Shown one piece after another: positions 1 through 12,300 of a stretch of 50,735 nucleotides of DNA. Each line of letters starts with the position of its first letter. Position 1 is the first letter of the stretch. The notes under the pieces were generated by a model. It had not been told where the DNA came from. It saw only the letters and a list, made by a program, of their open reading frames with translations, and did no database searches. This DNA comes from Branchiostoma floridae (taxonomy: Eukaryota; Chordata; Leptocardii; Amphioxiformes; Branchiostomatidae): positions 20,919,248-20,969,982 of the forward strand of contig NC_049980.1 in the NCBI RefSeq assembly GCF_000003815.2. The letters run 5' to 3'. A program made the translations under genes and the position numbers.

Positions 1-124
1 TACCTATGTGGTTACTTGCCAGCTTTATGGGCGAAGACTACAGATTTGTGACAGAAAAATTCAAGGTTTTAGACAAGCAGCTGTACTTTGTTTGTAACAT
101 GCTGGTTCTGACATGTATTTCCAG

Positions 125-344
125 TCTGGCTCCTCCAGCCACAGTGCTAAGGCATCAGGGCCCCAGGTAATGCCCCCACCATCACTGCTCTCGGTACATG
201 CACCAAGCCCAGCGCCGTCCGTACGCCACATCGGAGTCAACACGTCCGAAGTCGGGGTGGTTACGGAACCTGAGTGTCTGGGTCCATGTGAGCCGGGAAC
301 CAGTGTGAACCTAGAGGGGATCGTGTGGCACGAGACAGAAGGAG
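125..344 (+). CDS. ZNF609: ZNF608/609 exon encoding the conserved Cys/Glu-rich N-terminal block
   Basis: The acceptor ends at 124 (tatttccag). The donor is GT at 345-346 (ggag|gtaata). The open frame carries a Pro/Ser-rich lead-in, then [17 protein letters not shown] and the hallmark [13 protein letters not shown]. It ends in phase 1 and joins exactly to the exon at 11619. Where the exon really begins is less certain, because upstream exons are outside the window. Confidence 0.85.
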
Positions 345-3300
345 GTAATATGTGTTCTGCACATTTTAACTATTTATTTCATGCGATATTGGTATTTCAT
401 AGATTGATCCCACCTTGAATGGAGAAACATGTGAAACACATTTATTTGTTTTGGTGAAGTTTTGTTATCAACTGTCAACAGTGAGCAAGACAAAGCATAG
501 GAGAGACAAAATATTTCTTTCCCGGTATATTTGTTACCCTTGATCCAGTTCTTCAAGGTGAATTTTGTGAACTGCAAATATTTTCCCTGATAACGGGAAA
601 TTATTTGGACATATTGATCTAAGTTACTAAGTTTTCATGCACTTTATCAAATAGTTGATATGTCTGTCCTGCTGTGTTCTCTCCTCTGTGGAGTTGATCA
701 ATGTAATTGGAAAGAAGAGCAGGTAAGAATTATTCCAGCCTGTGTGATAAAATGGTTAATGGATGAGAGCACACCAGTTAGGAGTCCAGTAGCATTACTG
801 CAGAAAGCACTCTGTTCCTGGGCCCCCATACTGCCCCGTGTGTATCAAACATAGTCCTTGTCAGAAAAGATGTATGTGATAGCTTTGAAAGGGTTGCCAG
901 CATGATGGTGTACTTCTTTTGGGAAGGAACCAAGCTTCATGGGATTGTTTTTTGTGGCATTTTTATCCCAGACGGAAATGCAGGCTGGCCTTCTTCCTGC
1001 CAGGGGTTGGCTTGCCTGCTGCCTACCCAGCATACCAGGCTTTGATTATACTGGGGGCAACTTAATTTTCTGCTGCAGAATTGATTGATTGGATTTGGAG
1101 TTGGTCCCAAGCATTGGGCTGGGAGTCGTCAGGCACAAAAGGCTTTTTCTGATGGAACATAGTCCCAGAATTGTAGCAGGCCATCCATCAGTACAGGATC
1201 TGTAGATCTGGTTATCCATCTTCCCTTCCCTCGTAGGCATTGCCTGATTTTTTTGAGTGGGTTCAGCAGAAGGTAAAGATCATTAGTTACCAAACAGTGT
1301 ACCATATGGAGCCTATGGCCCGTTGAAAAAAAATCCATCCGATATTTCATCTGACACTGAGAAGAAATATGTACCTACCTTAACCATGGAAAGTTTTGAT
1401 CAAGATTTATTTGCCCATATAGTGGATCATAATCCAGTTTCAAATTGCTATGACTTACAACATTTGCACAGCCTACATTTTAATCTAATATCAAGAAAGA
1501 TATCCATGTACATATTACTTACTGTATTATATGTGTTTTTTCACTTAGGACACGTACCTTTCATGTTATGCTCTTGATTAACTCCATTATTCACACACTT
1601 TTGTCTACTGTCTGGCAACCTTGTATAATACATAAATACATTGTATTACTGCAGACATCTGGTAGTGGTATTTAAGTTTTCTTCAAACTGCTTTTATTTC
1701 CGGAAACTAAACTGAACTGAACCGTGTGAGAGATACAAAATATTATGCTCTGATATAAAAGGTAAAACACAAGCTAAACCATAGGTAAGCAATAAGGTAG
1801 CCCTTAAGCCATGTTTCTGGTCTCTGGTAGTGCAATGGCAATGCTATGATGGATTTTGCGGATTAAAGAACTTATTTATTATATATTAAATTATAATTCA
1901 TAAAGAAGAGAAAATGTCTTGCTTTTTATATGATGGGCTTAGATCTATTTGTTAACTTAAGAAGCCCATTATCTATTTAGACTTCAGATGGCATCAGCAT
2001 TATGAATTATCCATCATAGATTTGATTATTAACCTGACATGGTATATTCACAACATTTCTGTGTAAGTCAGTGTTGTTATCAAAATAAGGGACTGTACGA
2101 TATTTACCAGGGGGGGAGGGCTGGTGCGTTAGGGGGGGAGGCCATGTTAATTTTTTTTGAGATAGGGGGAGGGCCATGTTAATTTTTTGGAAAGAATTGT
2201 TTATACTATTTTTTGTTTTGATATCTTGACATGGCCCTAAAACTGATAAAATAAGCCTTCTGAATAGCCTAAAATGCAAGAGCTTCCAGGGGGCTTCGCC
2301 CCCCTAGGTCCCCCAAAGTGGCGCTGCCCTGGACCAGCGTTCCCGCCAGGCATACGTCATTCCGTCTCCGGACTTATTTTTTTCTGGAAAGACGCACTCG
2401 GCTCGGCTGAGTTTCCCCAAATATTTAAGTTACAAAAGCGGTGCGCGGTAAATATGTGAAGAATCCAAAACTATACACTTTATTTTTTATTTACAACATT
2501 TCTTTTGTTTCAAAAGGACAAAATTTGCGGCAGAAAAGGGGCCGCAATATTGTTGTCAAGCGTCGATCGAGTCGGCTGTGCACTCGCATTGTCGTCTGTC
2601 CCCAGACGGACTGTCGATCGCAGCGCCCAGCACGTTGGGACGTCTTTTCTGGCTACTGCTTCAAGGCTACACCGGCACTGATCACTGCCAAAGACGCAGC
2701 AGATCACCGTCCTTCGTATAATGTATAACGTTCTTGGTCTCTATGTAAAAAGAAATTCCGATGACCAGTGAGCCAAAGATTTCACGACGAAAACGGGGTT
2801 ACCTGAGGTCGCACGAAACAAACGCACGCTCGTGGAAAATGACGGCGCGGCCTTGTAAAACCCGACCGATTCGATAAATTTTAGTAAAATCATCGGGCAA
2901 AATAGAAAAAAAAACACAAGGTGTGATGGCGCCGCTATTTTATCCTCTGGAAAAACTACTAGCATTTGATGCAGGAGGGCGCAACATCGATCGCACGAGG
3001 TAGGCATTCTTTATTCAATGTCGGAAAAAAAATTGGCAGGATTTTTCCATGGGCTGACGAACTCACTGGCTAGAGCCCTGTTTGGAAGCATCAAAAACCC
3101 AAAATTTTCATATAGACATGACTGGACAAATAATAACCGGGCCAGATCACGGACTGCTGATTCCCCGAGGCCGAGCTTATAGTTATAACATATTTTGGGG
3201 GGAGGGCGGACGTCGATTACTGAAAAACGGGAGTAAAAAAGGCAACTGGCATCCAATCTCAAGGGCATAATTTTCCTCTCAAATTGCAGGAAATTCTGTT

Positions 3301-6300
3301 TGAAAGGGTTTGAAAATCCAAAAAACCCCTGCCCCGACGCTGTGAAAAAATCCTGGCGAGAACACTGGCGCCCTTGTGCCCTTACGTCTATATTAAGATT
3401 ATTTTATCGGTTGTTTTTCTACCCGTTTGATTATGCCTGTCGGGGGGGAGGGCCATGTTGATTTTTTTTAGGTGGAGGGGGAGGGTCACGTTAGATTTTT
3501 TTGAGATGGGGGGGAGGGCCATCAAAAAATTTTTTGATCCGACTTCCAATGCACCAGCCCTCCCCCCGATAAATATCGTACGGTCCCTAAGTACTTGTAG
3601 TTGTACTGTATATAGTTGGATTTTTTAAAGGATATTAAACGATGTCAGGCAGTATATATCCAAAGATAAGTTTGGCAAATATGTATCTCCAATGTAGCAA
3701 AAAAAAAAAAACAATGTGCGACTCATATTATGGAAAGCATATTATGCACTGACAATGGTCTGAATAGTAAAGCATGCACATCGGCCGTTCTATGCAATTC
3801 CACTCCCTGCAACCTTCCCAGCATTCATACATCCTTCGCCAGCCATTTTGTGATTGGGTAATGTAATCAGACTTCTCGGTAATTTGTCTGTGTATCACTG
3901 AATGGTTTTAGGTACCTGTGGAGGCTAGCGACAAATTTGACTCAGTTGCAATTACCACGGACTGAACGTTGGCAATATTTTTGCATGCCAATGTTTTCTT
4001 CTGCGGTGAAACAATTTTTTTCTGTCACCAATTTCAATTTTTTCTAAAGTGCTTACACTGTGCTCCAACTTGGGACTATGTAATGTATAGGGCAAATTTC
4101 AGTATTTCCGGACTTGCGCAGATGACCCAGTTTTAGTGCCCTCAGAATGCTTAGGTAGGCTTGGCAAAAGTGGCTGTAAAATTGTTTTTCTTGGGATATG
4201 TTTGGATTTTGGAGGTGCATATTATAGGTAAGGGTTGTAGCTTCTATATCATGTTGAAAAAACAGATTTTTAGTGATATTTGTGGCTGCAGTAGGCCTTA
4301 GAAGTTAGGTGTTTTGGTGTTGTTTACATGCAGTGAAAGGGGGTGAAAAGGTCTCCCACCGATGTTTTGACGGCATATAATATAATTCCGCCGTAAATTT
4401 TTTCCTTTTTTTGTCGTTAAATTACTCTTCAGAGGTCGGACAACCATGCCAATGTGAGTTTTTCATGTTCTAAAAGTCAGATAGGTGATTTTTGACAGCC
4501 TCTTTCTCCCATGATTCCCATTGTTAAGAATATGTATATGAAATACCGAAATGCAGCCTGCATGCGTTAGTCAGGGTATTCAAGTTCAATATTGGCAGGT
4601 GTCAAGACACTTCAAGTGATGCGGGAAGGGTTGTCAAGCATCGTCACAAGTTTAAAAGACTTCACGGAGACCCTACCCCTAGGATTGGTCCCCAGGGAGC
4701 ACAGGTGTCAGGAGGCCTGTGGTAAGGTTTGTGGCTTTGATTAGACTTCATATCGCTTGGCAAAAAGTGACACAAACAGAGGAAAATGGTAAAATCTGCT
4801 CACCCTGTCACAAGGAGACTACTCTCCATCAATTTAGACACCAAAATTTGTATCTAAATGCTGTTGAACCACACTTTGGAGCAGATACTGGGAGTGCACA
4901 GAATGGGGGGGGGGGTGTAGGTGTGCCCTTGGGGGCTTATATGTCCTCGGGGGCTAATGTGTTCCCCCCAATTGGTTATGTGGGCAATAGAAAGGATTTA
5001 CCTTACTCAACTAAATGAAATTTATTAAGAAATTCTGCCATTTTAGTGTTTTGGGGGCTGATTTCGTACTTTCTGTACCTTTTATTGACAATGCAATATG
5101 TACTATCATAAAATGCTTCAAAGTCTAACCTGAGCGCTTTTCAATACAACTTTTAGTTGTGTAAATGGTTAGAGACTACTCTCCTTATGCTAGAAAGATC
5201 AATTTTTAACTTTTTCTTCAGTTTGTGTCACTTTTTGGTGAATGCTATGGCGCCTATCAAATGCATCAGACCACTGCCAAAGCCTTGAGGAAAGTCCTCT
5301 GACACCTGCCATGAGATCTACTCCCCTGGGACCATTCTTGGTCAGAAAGCTTTGAAAGTTGGGATATTGTTTGACAACTCTTACCCGCATCATGCGAAAT
5401 GATTGAAATTTGTCAATTCTCAAGTTCAGGGGGGTGACAGGGCAAATTTCAGTATTTCCGGACTTGCGCAGATGACCCAGTTTTAGTGCCCTCAGAATGC
5501 TTAGGTAGGCTTGGCAAAAGTGGCTGTAAAATTGTTTTTCTTGGGATATGTTTGGATTTTGGAGGTGCATATTATAGGTAAGGGTTGTAGCTTCTATATC
5601 ATGTTGAAAAAACAGATTTTTAGTGATATTTGTGGCTGCAGTAGGCCTTAGAAGTTAGGTGTTTTGGTGTTGTTTACATGCAGTGAAAGGGGGTGAAAAG
5701 GTCTCCCACCGATGTTTTGACGGCATATAATATAATTCCGCCGTAAATTTTTTCCTTTTTTTGTCGTTAAATTACTCTTCAGAGGTCGGACAACCATGCC
5801 AATGTGAGTTTTTCATGTTCTAAAAGTCAGATAGGTGATTTTTGACAGCCTCTTTCTCCCATGATTCCCATTGTTAAGAATATGTATATGAAATACCGAA
5901 ATGCAGCCTGCATGCGTTAGTCAGGGTATTCAAGTTCAATATTGGCAGGTGTCAAGACACTTCAAGTGATGCGGGAAGGGTTGTCAAGCATCGTCACAAG
6001 TTTAAAAGACTTCACGGAGACCCTACCCCTAGGATTGGTCCCCAGGGAGCACAGGTGTCAGGAGGCCTGTGGTAAGGTTTGTGGCTTTGATTAGACTTCA
6101 TATCGCTTGGCAAAAAGTGACACAAACAGAGGAAAATGGTAAAATCTGCTCACCCTGTCACAAGGAGACTACTCTCCATCAATTTAGACACCAAAATTTG
6201 TATCTAAATGCTGTTGAACCACACTTTGGAGCAGATACTGGGAGTGCACAGAATGGGGGGGGGGGTGTAGGTGTGCCCTTGGGGGCTTATATGTCCTCGG

Positions 6301-9300
6301 GGGCTAATGTGTTCCCCCCAATTGGTTATGTGGGCAATAGAAAGGATTTACCTTACTCAACTAAATGAAATTTATTAAGAAATTCTGCCATTTTAGTGTT
6401 TTGGGGGCTGATTTCGTACTTTCTGTACCTTTTATTGACAATGCAATATGTACTATCATAAAATGCTTCAAAGTCTAACCTGAGCGCTTTTCAATACAAC
6501 TTTTAGTTGTGTAAATGGTTAGAGACTACTCTCCTTATGCTAGAAAGATCAATTTTTAACTTTTTCTTCAGTTTGTGTCACTTTTTGGTGAATGCTATGG
6601 CGCCTATCAAATGCATCAGACCACTGCCAAAGCCTTGAGGAAAGTCCTCTGACACCTGCCATGAGATCTACTCCCCTGGGACCATTCTTGGTCAGAAAGC
6701 TTTGAAAGTTGGGATATTGTTTGACAACTCTTACCCGCATCATGCGAAATGATTGAAATTTGTCAATTCTCAAGTTCAGGGGGGTGACAGGGCAAATTTC
6801 AGTATTTCCGGACTTGCGCAGATGACCCAGTTTTAGTGCCCTCAGAATGCTTAGGTAGGCTTGGCAAAAGTGGCTGTAAAATTGTTTTTCTTGGGATATG
6901 TTTGGATTTTGGAGGTGCATATTATAGGTAAGGGTTGTAGCTTCTATATCATGTTGAAAAAACAGATTTTTAGTGATATTTGTGGCTGCAGTAGGCCTTA
7001 GAAGTTAGGTGTTTTGGTGTTGTTTACATGCAGTGAAAGGGGGTGAAAAGGTCTCCCACCGATGTTTTGACGGCATATAATATAATTCCGCCGTAAATTT
7101 TTTCCTTTTTTTGTCGTTAAATTACTCTTCAGAGGTCGGACAACCATGCCAATGTGAGTTTTTCATGTTCTAAAAGTCAGATAGGTGATTTTTGACAGCC
7201 TCTTTCTCCCATGATTCCCATTGTTAAGAATATGTATATGAAATACCGAAATGCAGCCTATATGTACTCAACATGTTTTGCCTGTGTACTTCTAGAATTT
7301 TGGTGTATTGCCAAGAGCTTTAGTAAAATTACAGGGAGCTGGCAGAAACTGTTAATGGTTTTTATTCTCTAATGGCATAGCATACATCCCTGGGGAATAT
7401 GTCCTTGATAAGTGGTAATTGTGAGTTGCCAAATGTGCTGCTAATGTTACTGCGAGCATAACCAGGATGCAGAAGTCAGTTTATCCTATTCAATCCGCAT
7501 GAACATTCATCATCATGTAAAAATCATAAGAGAAATAATCTAGCATTCTGTATTGTAGTTTTTTTCTTACCCGGTGTATTGAAAAGTAAAGCTGCCAGTG
7601 GCTGATAACAATTGAGATGTTTGTTACTTAATTATGCTTGTAAAGGGTAACATTACAAAGTAAAACATTAGCTAATTAGGGCATTGTTTGCATAATTCAC
7701 GAGGAAATGCTACAATGTTTGTATTAGTGTTGAATAATGATATTACCATGACATATGTTGGCTGTAGGGATTACAAATTGTATTTTAGGATACATTTGCA
7801 CACTAAATTTGAAAATGCCCAAATTTCTCAACAAAATATATATCTAAAAAGGTAACATGTTATTGCAGTCATAACCATCAATATACATCTATATATGATA
7901 TGTAGGAATGAACATGGAACTTGTTAGCAACCTGCCCTTTTAATTGATTTTAAGATGCTGCAAGTCTATGCCTATTACCCCAAGAAAAATTGCACAATTA
8001 CATGAAGATATCTACGAACAGAAACTACACTGTACCATAAAGTGTTTTTTTAACCAATAAGAGGACACATATTATTTAATAGCTCACCAATGTCTCTTTC
8101 ACTGAATCTGCCTTGTTTGTAAAATTATTCTGGGCTGATAGATAGCTTTTGCAGGGTGGAAAGATGTATTTTTATCCTAGGAAATGTCAGCCCAATAGAG
8201 ATCACTAAGTGATAAAATGACTGTAGCATGCTAGGTTGGACTGGAATCATATTTTATGGATGAACACAAATCAATGGTTGCAATTTTTACCTGACCTGTA
8301 ACATGGCTTGACTCTCTCCTAACAAAATGTGGCTGGGATTTTCTAGGCAATGGCTTCAATTCATACAATCATTGACCCATTTTTGATTTGAGAAGGCTTA
8401 GGGTTGTATCTGCTATATCCAACCATGTGTTGCCAACCATGTGTCTTCTGCCCTTTGCAACAGTATTCAGTTCAATTTCATTGGCCAACGCAAAAAATAA
8501 TTCTTTATCATGAGAGCGCATACAATTTAGTTTACCTACATCTAAATCTTGCTTTTTTGGGGGGAGTGGACTGTAATATGTTGGTGAGCAAAGACCAGAT
8601 TTAAGTGCTAGAACCAACGGTCTCACACAATGTGCTGTTGAGTGGTTTTCAGTCACCAAATTGACATTTCCAGTATCTCTTCTACAATTATTGTAGGCGA
8701 TGGACCCTGTTGGACAGAACGATATCCCATTACAAAAGGAAAGGCAGGGAGTAAAATGGCTGTTCCCATAGATGGTGTGCTTAGGACTCGTTATATTGCC
8801 AATTGCCATGCACACACTGTCAGAGAGGAATGTTTGTTTTCTGTATTCTCATCACGCAATGACCACATGCAACGCTTTCCCCTTCAGTTTGTCAAATGCT
8901 CCTAGTTTGTTTTGCATCGCATCATTCTGTGTTACTCAGTGTTTGGCTGAGAATAATTCTGACCTTGGTTGTCTTTGTTTGGAACATATGTCAAATTTAG
9001 AAAGTTTCTTATTATTTAGTCCTAGCTGAAGTTAAGCCATGAAACCTTCACTGCAGTAAGCTTTCTTTTTGTGACCAGCTGTGTGTTTAGAGGTCACTCT
9101 TAATTGATACCAAGGTCAAGCACTAGAAGTAAGGGACTGTGCATTTTCCATTCTGTGCAAATTACCAGATCACTTGATGATGCAATGCTGTGGACTTTGT
9201 GGTGATGGTTGCATGTCATAGCCAGTGAAAAATAATTATTGATTACATCAGATGTTAATGGGTTGTGGTTCATTAATTTCTAACACATTTCAAATAAAAT

Positions 9301-12300
9301 TTTTCAAATAACACGTCAAAATCAAACTTGAAACATAGTTTAACTTTTTAGTTGCGTATTTCCATCGTACAAAGGACCTGGTTCAAGAAATGTAACCTAC
9401 ACACGACCTGGTCAGGTAACAGTCACAGGTGTGTTTGCCTAAAAAACAGTTCAGAGAACAAAACCTTCAACAGAGCCGCCCTGTATTGTTCTCTGGGTGC
9501 TGTCATTGTCACAAGATGTATGGTCAATTGGAAAACATTTAAAGGGGCCCAGTTACTGTTGTCAATGTGATAGCAGGATCATTTATTGATAGAGGCCAAC
9601 ACAGCTCATCCATCCAGTCATGTTGTTAAATTATGTATAAACAAGTACGTCAAAGTTTTATTGGTTCAGTTCTGACCGGATGAAACCATTGTGGTCACAG
9701 TTGTGCATTGTATTCTGGTCAGGTTCCTTCCTGAGTATTTGACCCTTAACATTGTTCACATTTCTTTCACACTAGCTATACTCAGTTTTCTGACTTCATT
9801 TTTTTTATCCCCTGTATGGTCTGTGTTTGTAGCTCAAGTCAAGACCCTTAGCATATAAGCTCTGAATAGTTTGGAGAGATAAAAGAGTCCTCACATACTT
9901 AGACAAAGGTATAAACAAGCCATCAAGCAGTGGAAGAATGTTGACAAGGTGTTTTTTCACCTGAGGTTTAAGCTGTGCCCACTAACTGGTGTTTATTTTT
10001 GCTGTACTGTGATGGGGTTTGGTATGTCTGAGTCATTGTTTGTGGCTGTTGTTCCTGTAAGGTGGGGTGGCCGCCATGAACTGTCATTGAACCTGTGCCC
10101 CCCTCCCCAGTCTGTATCAAAGTCAGACTATAATCACATACAGAAGTAGCTAGCGTGACTGTGCTATAGTGCTATAGTATAGCTACCAAACCAAGATCAC
10201 AATTATGAACACAATAGTTTTCTTTGAACGTTTTTTTTTTCAACTTCCCTCATGTAATTAAGAAATGCCAGAAAGAGCCTGAGAGACCAAAATTGATCAC
10301 CCTTCACTTGTTACCATGTTTCCTCAACTGTGACTAAATTGACTTTTCTCAGGCAACTTAAATACTCAATGATCAAGATTAAGTAAAGGTCCCTCAACTC
10401 CTTAAGGACCTTTCTTGAACACTCCGAGTGTTATTGTTGACTGTCCTTCATAGTTGGAGCTGACCAGGGGCACATGGCTGGGTTGAGGGGCCCTTGACTG
10501 CTTGTATATTTGGTCTGGTGAGTCCAGAGGCAGCTGATGAGGCTTATCTTGCTCAGGAATTCTCTTCCACATGTTGAGCATATGGGATGAGGTACAAAAC
10601 TCCAGGCACTGTGTGGAACTAATGTCACTTGTTACCATGTAAACACTGCCTTTTGCCTTCCTTTGTGACATTTGCATGTGCCACGTTTGTGTCCACAATG
10701 GTGGTGTATACTAGGTTTTGAAAGCATGGTGTGTATAGGCAGCAGTATGGTGGGGTGACTAGATACCAAGGAGCTATGTGGGCATGACTGAAGCAGTTGC
10801 CCATCTAATACCAGTAATATGTGCATAGATTAGATGTGTTATTTTGAGGTGGTTGCACAGGGTTCACCTATAATCACTGGTGTCATAGAGAGTTGGCATT
10901 GGTTCAAGTTTGTTGGTGGGAACCAGAAGTGTTGTGATGACTCCACATTACACTGCATAGCGATTAGTTGCCACTCATAGGTTGGATCCTATCCACCCCA
11001 GGTTATCAGGCCAGTGAAGAATTTGGGTGGGCCACTGTTTGGTGGGCAAAACAATGAGAAGATGAGATGACACTCTCATGAAAGCTCATCTGTGTAGTTT
11101 GCAGGTGTGTATAGAGATCTAGGTATCCAATGACAGCGTTTTGATGAGCAACGGTTTTCATTTAGCAGGTTTCCCAGTATCTGAGGGACAAGACAGGTTT
11201 TATTTGATGTGTCCATGATAGCTATTTTGGTGAACCCTATCAAGCCTACATAGCATTCATGCATTGCAGAACATGATATTATGACATGATGGTATAGTAT
11301 TACGATGCATCAATGTTGGGCTATAATGAAACTTTGAAAGCCACTTTTTGTTGGTACTTCTAGCTGTAGTTGGTAACACGAAATATGCAGTGCATTAGTG
11401 TGTCTGTATCCAATCATTATCTACTGAAGAGATGGCCGTGCTTGTTCAACCAATCTTTTAGCCAATAATTTGCAGTGTGAATTATAATGTAGTAGTCCAT
11501 TACCATGGATATACTGTACATGTATAATGTAGACAGACATTGTTGTAGTTACCTATTGTTCACAGTTGTGCACATGTGTCACACCACTGAGGTAAACCAT
11601 TGTTTCTTTCCGTCACAGGTGTTCTGGTGGTGAACGTTACCTGGCGGAACAAGACGTATGTGGGAACCCTGCTGGACTGCACCAGGCATGACTGGGCTCC
11701 ACCCAGGTGAGAAGATCTTACAATCAGCTGGTATTATGGGAGATCACTCCAGTCAAAGGAGGGTGTGTTAGATTGAGAACGTAACAATCAGCTCCACAAC
11801 AGTGGCACAAAATCTGCAAAAAAGTGCAGGAATAATTGTGTGTTAACATATCATACTGTATTACAATTTGAAAGACACAAGAAGACTTGTAATGTAACTG
11901 ATAGTCCGTAGACTCCATTCTAATCCTCCATTTGAGTCAATCACTGCACCTTCCCTACCTGATACCCATCAAATAACAGACATTTGTTTCTGAAAACATT
12001 TAAAACGACGAATGTGTTCTTTCTTCCCAACAAAAACAGGGAAATGAGTACTTTTGTGGTCCTAATAAGAAGGTCAGTTGATGGTGGGGCCAGCAAGGGC
12101 CATTAACAAATATGCAGCAGCTGTTCAAAATATAGCTACTTGGGGTATACCAAGCTTACTTATCTTGATAATCTTGATCCTTAAGGTATCAACCTGCCCC
12201 TTCCCACCTGAAATGATTACAATACCATGGTAAGGACAAAAGCAGGCTCACAAAAGACACAAGCAACAGTAGTTCCAAAAGGAGCTGCTAGGAGACACAA

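Larger units (their letters stand above)
345..11618 (+). other. ZNF608/609 intron (11.3 kb)
   Basis: No convincing exon was seen on either strand. The intron holds the inverted-repeat element at 2089-3587, the 1350-bp tandem array at 4089-7259 and a degraded LINE-like fragment near 10402-10830. The rest is AT-rich unique-looking sequence (345-2085, 3600-4080, 7260-10400, 10830-11618) in which I recognise nothing specific. Confidence 0.8.

Noticed and set aside
4719-6920. Repeated small frames in the 1350-bp array as genes
   Set aside because: The plus frame has low-complexity Gly and no start context. The minus frame overlaps the inverted arm, and its aligned partner arm does not keep the frame.
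8369-8815. 148-codon minus-strand open frame in the first ZNF608/609 intron
   Set aside because: No family motif, no splice context and ordinary intron composition. Length alone is not convincing.
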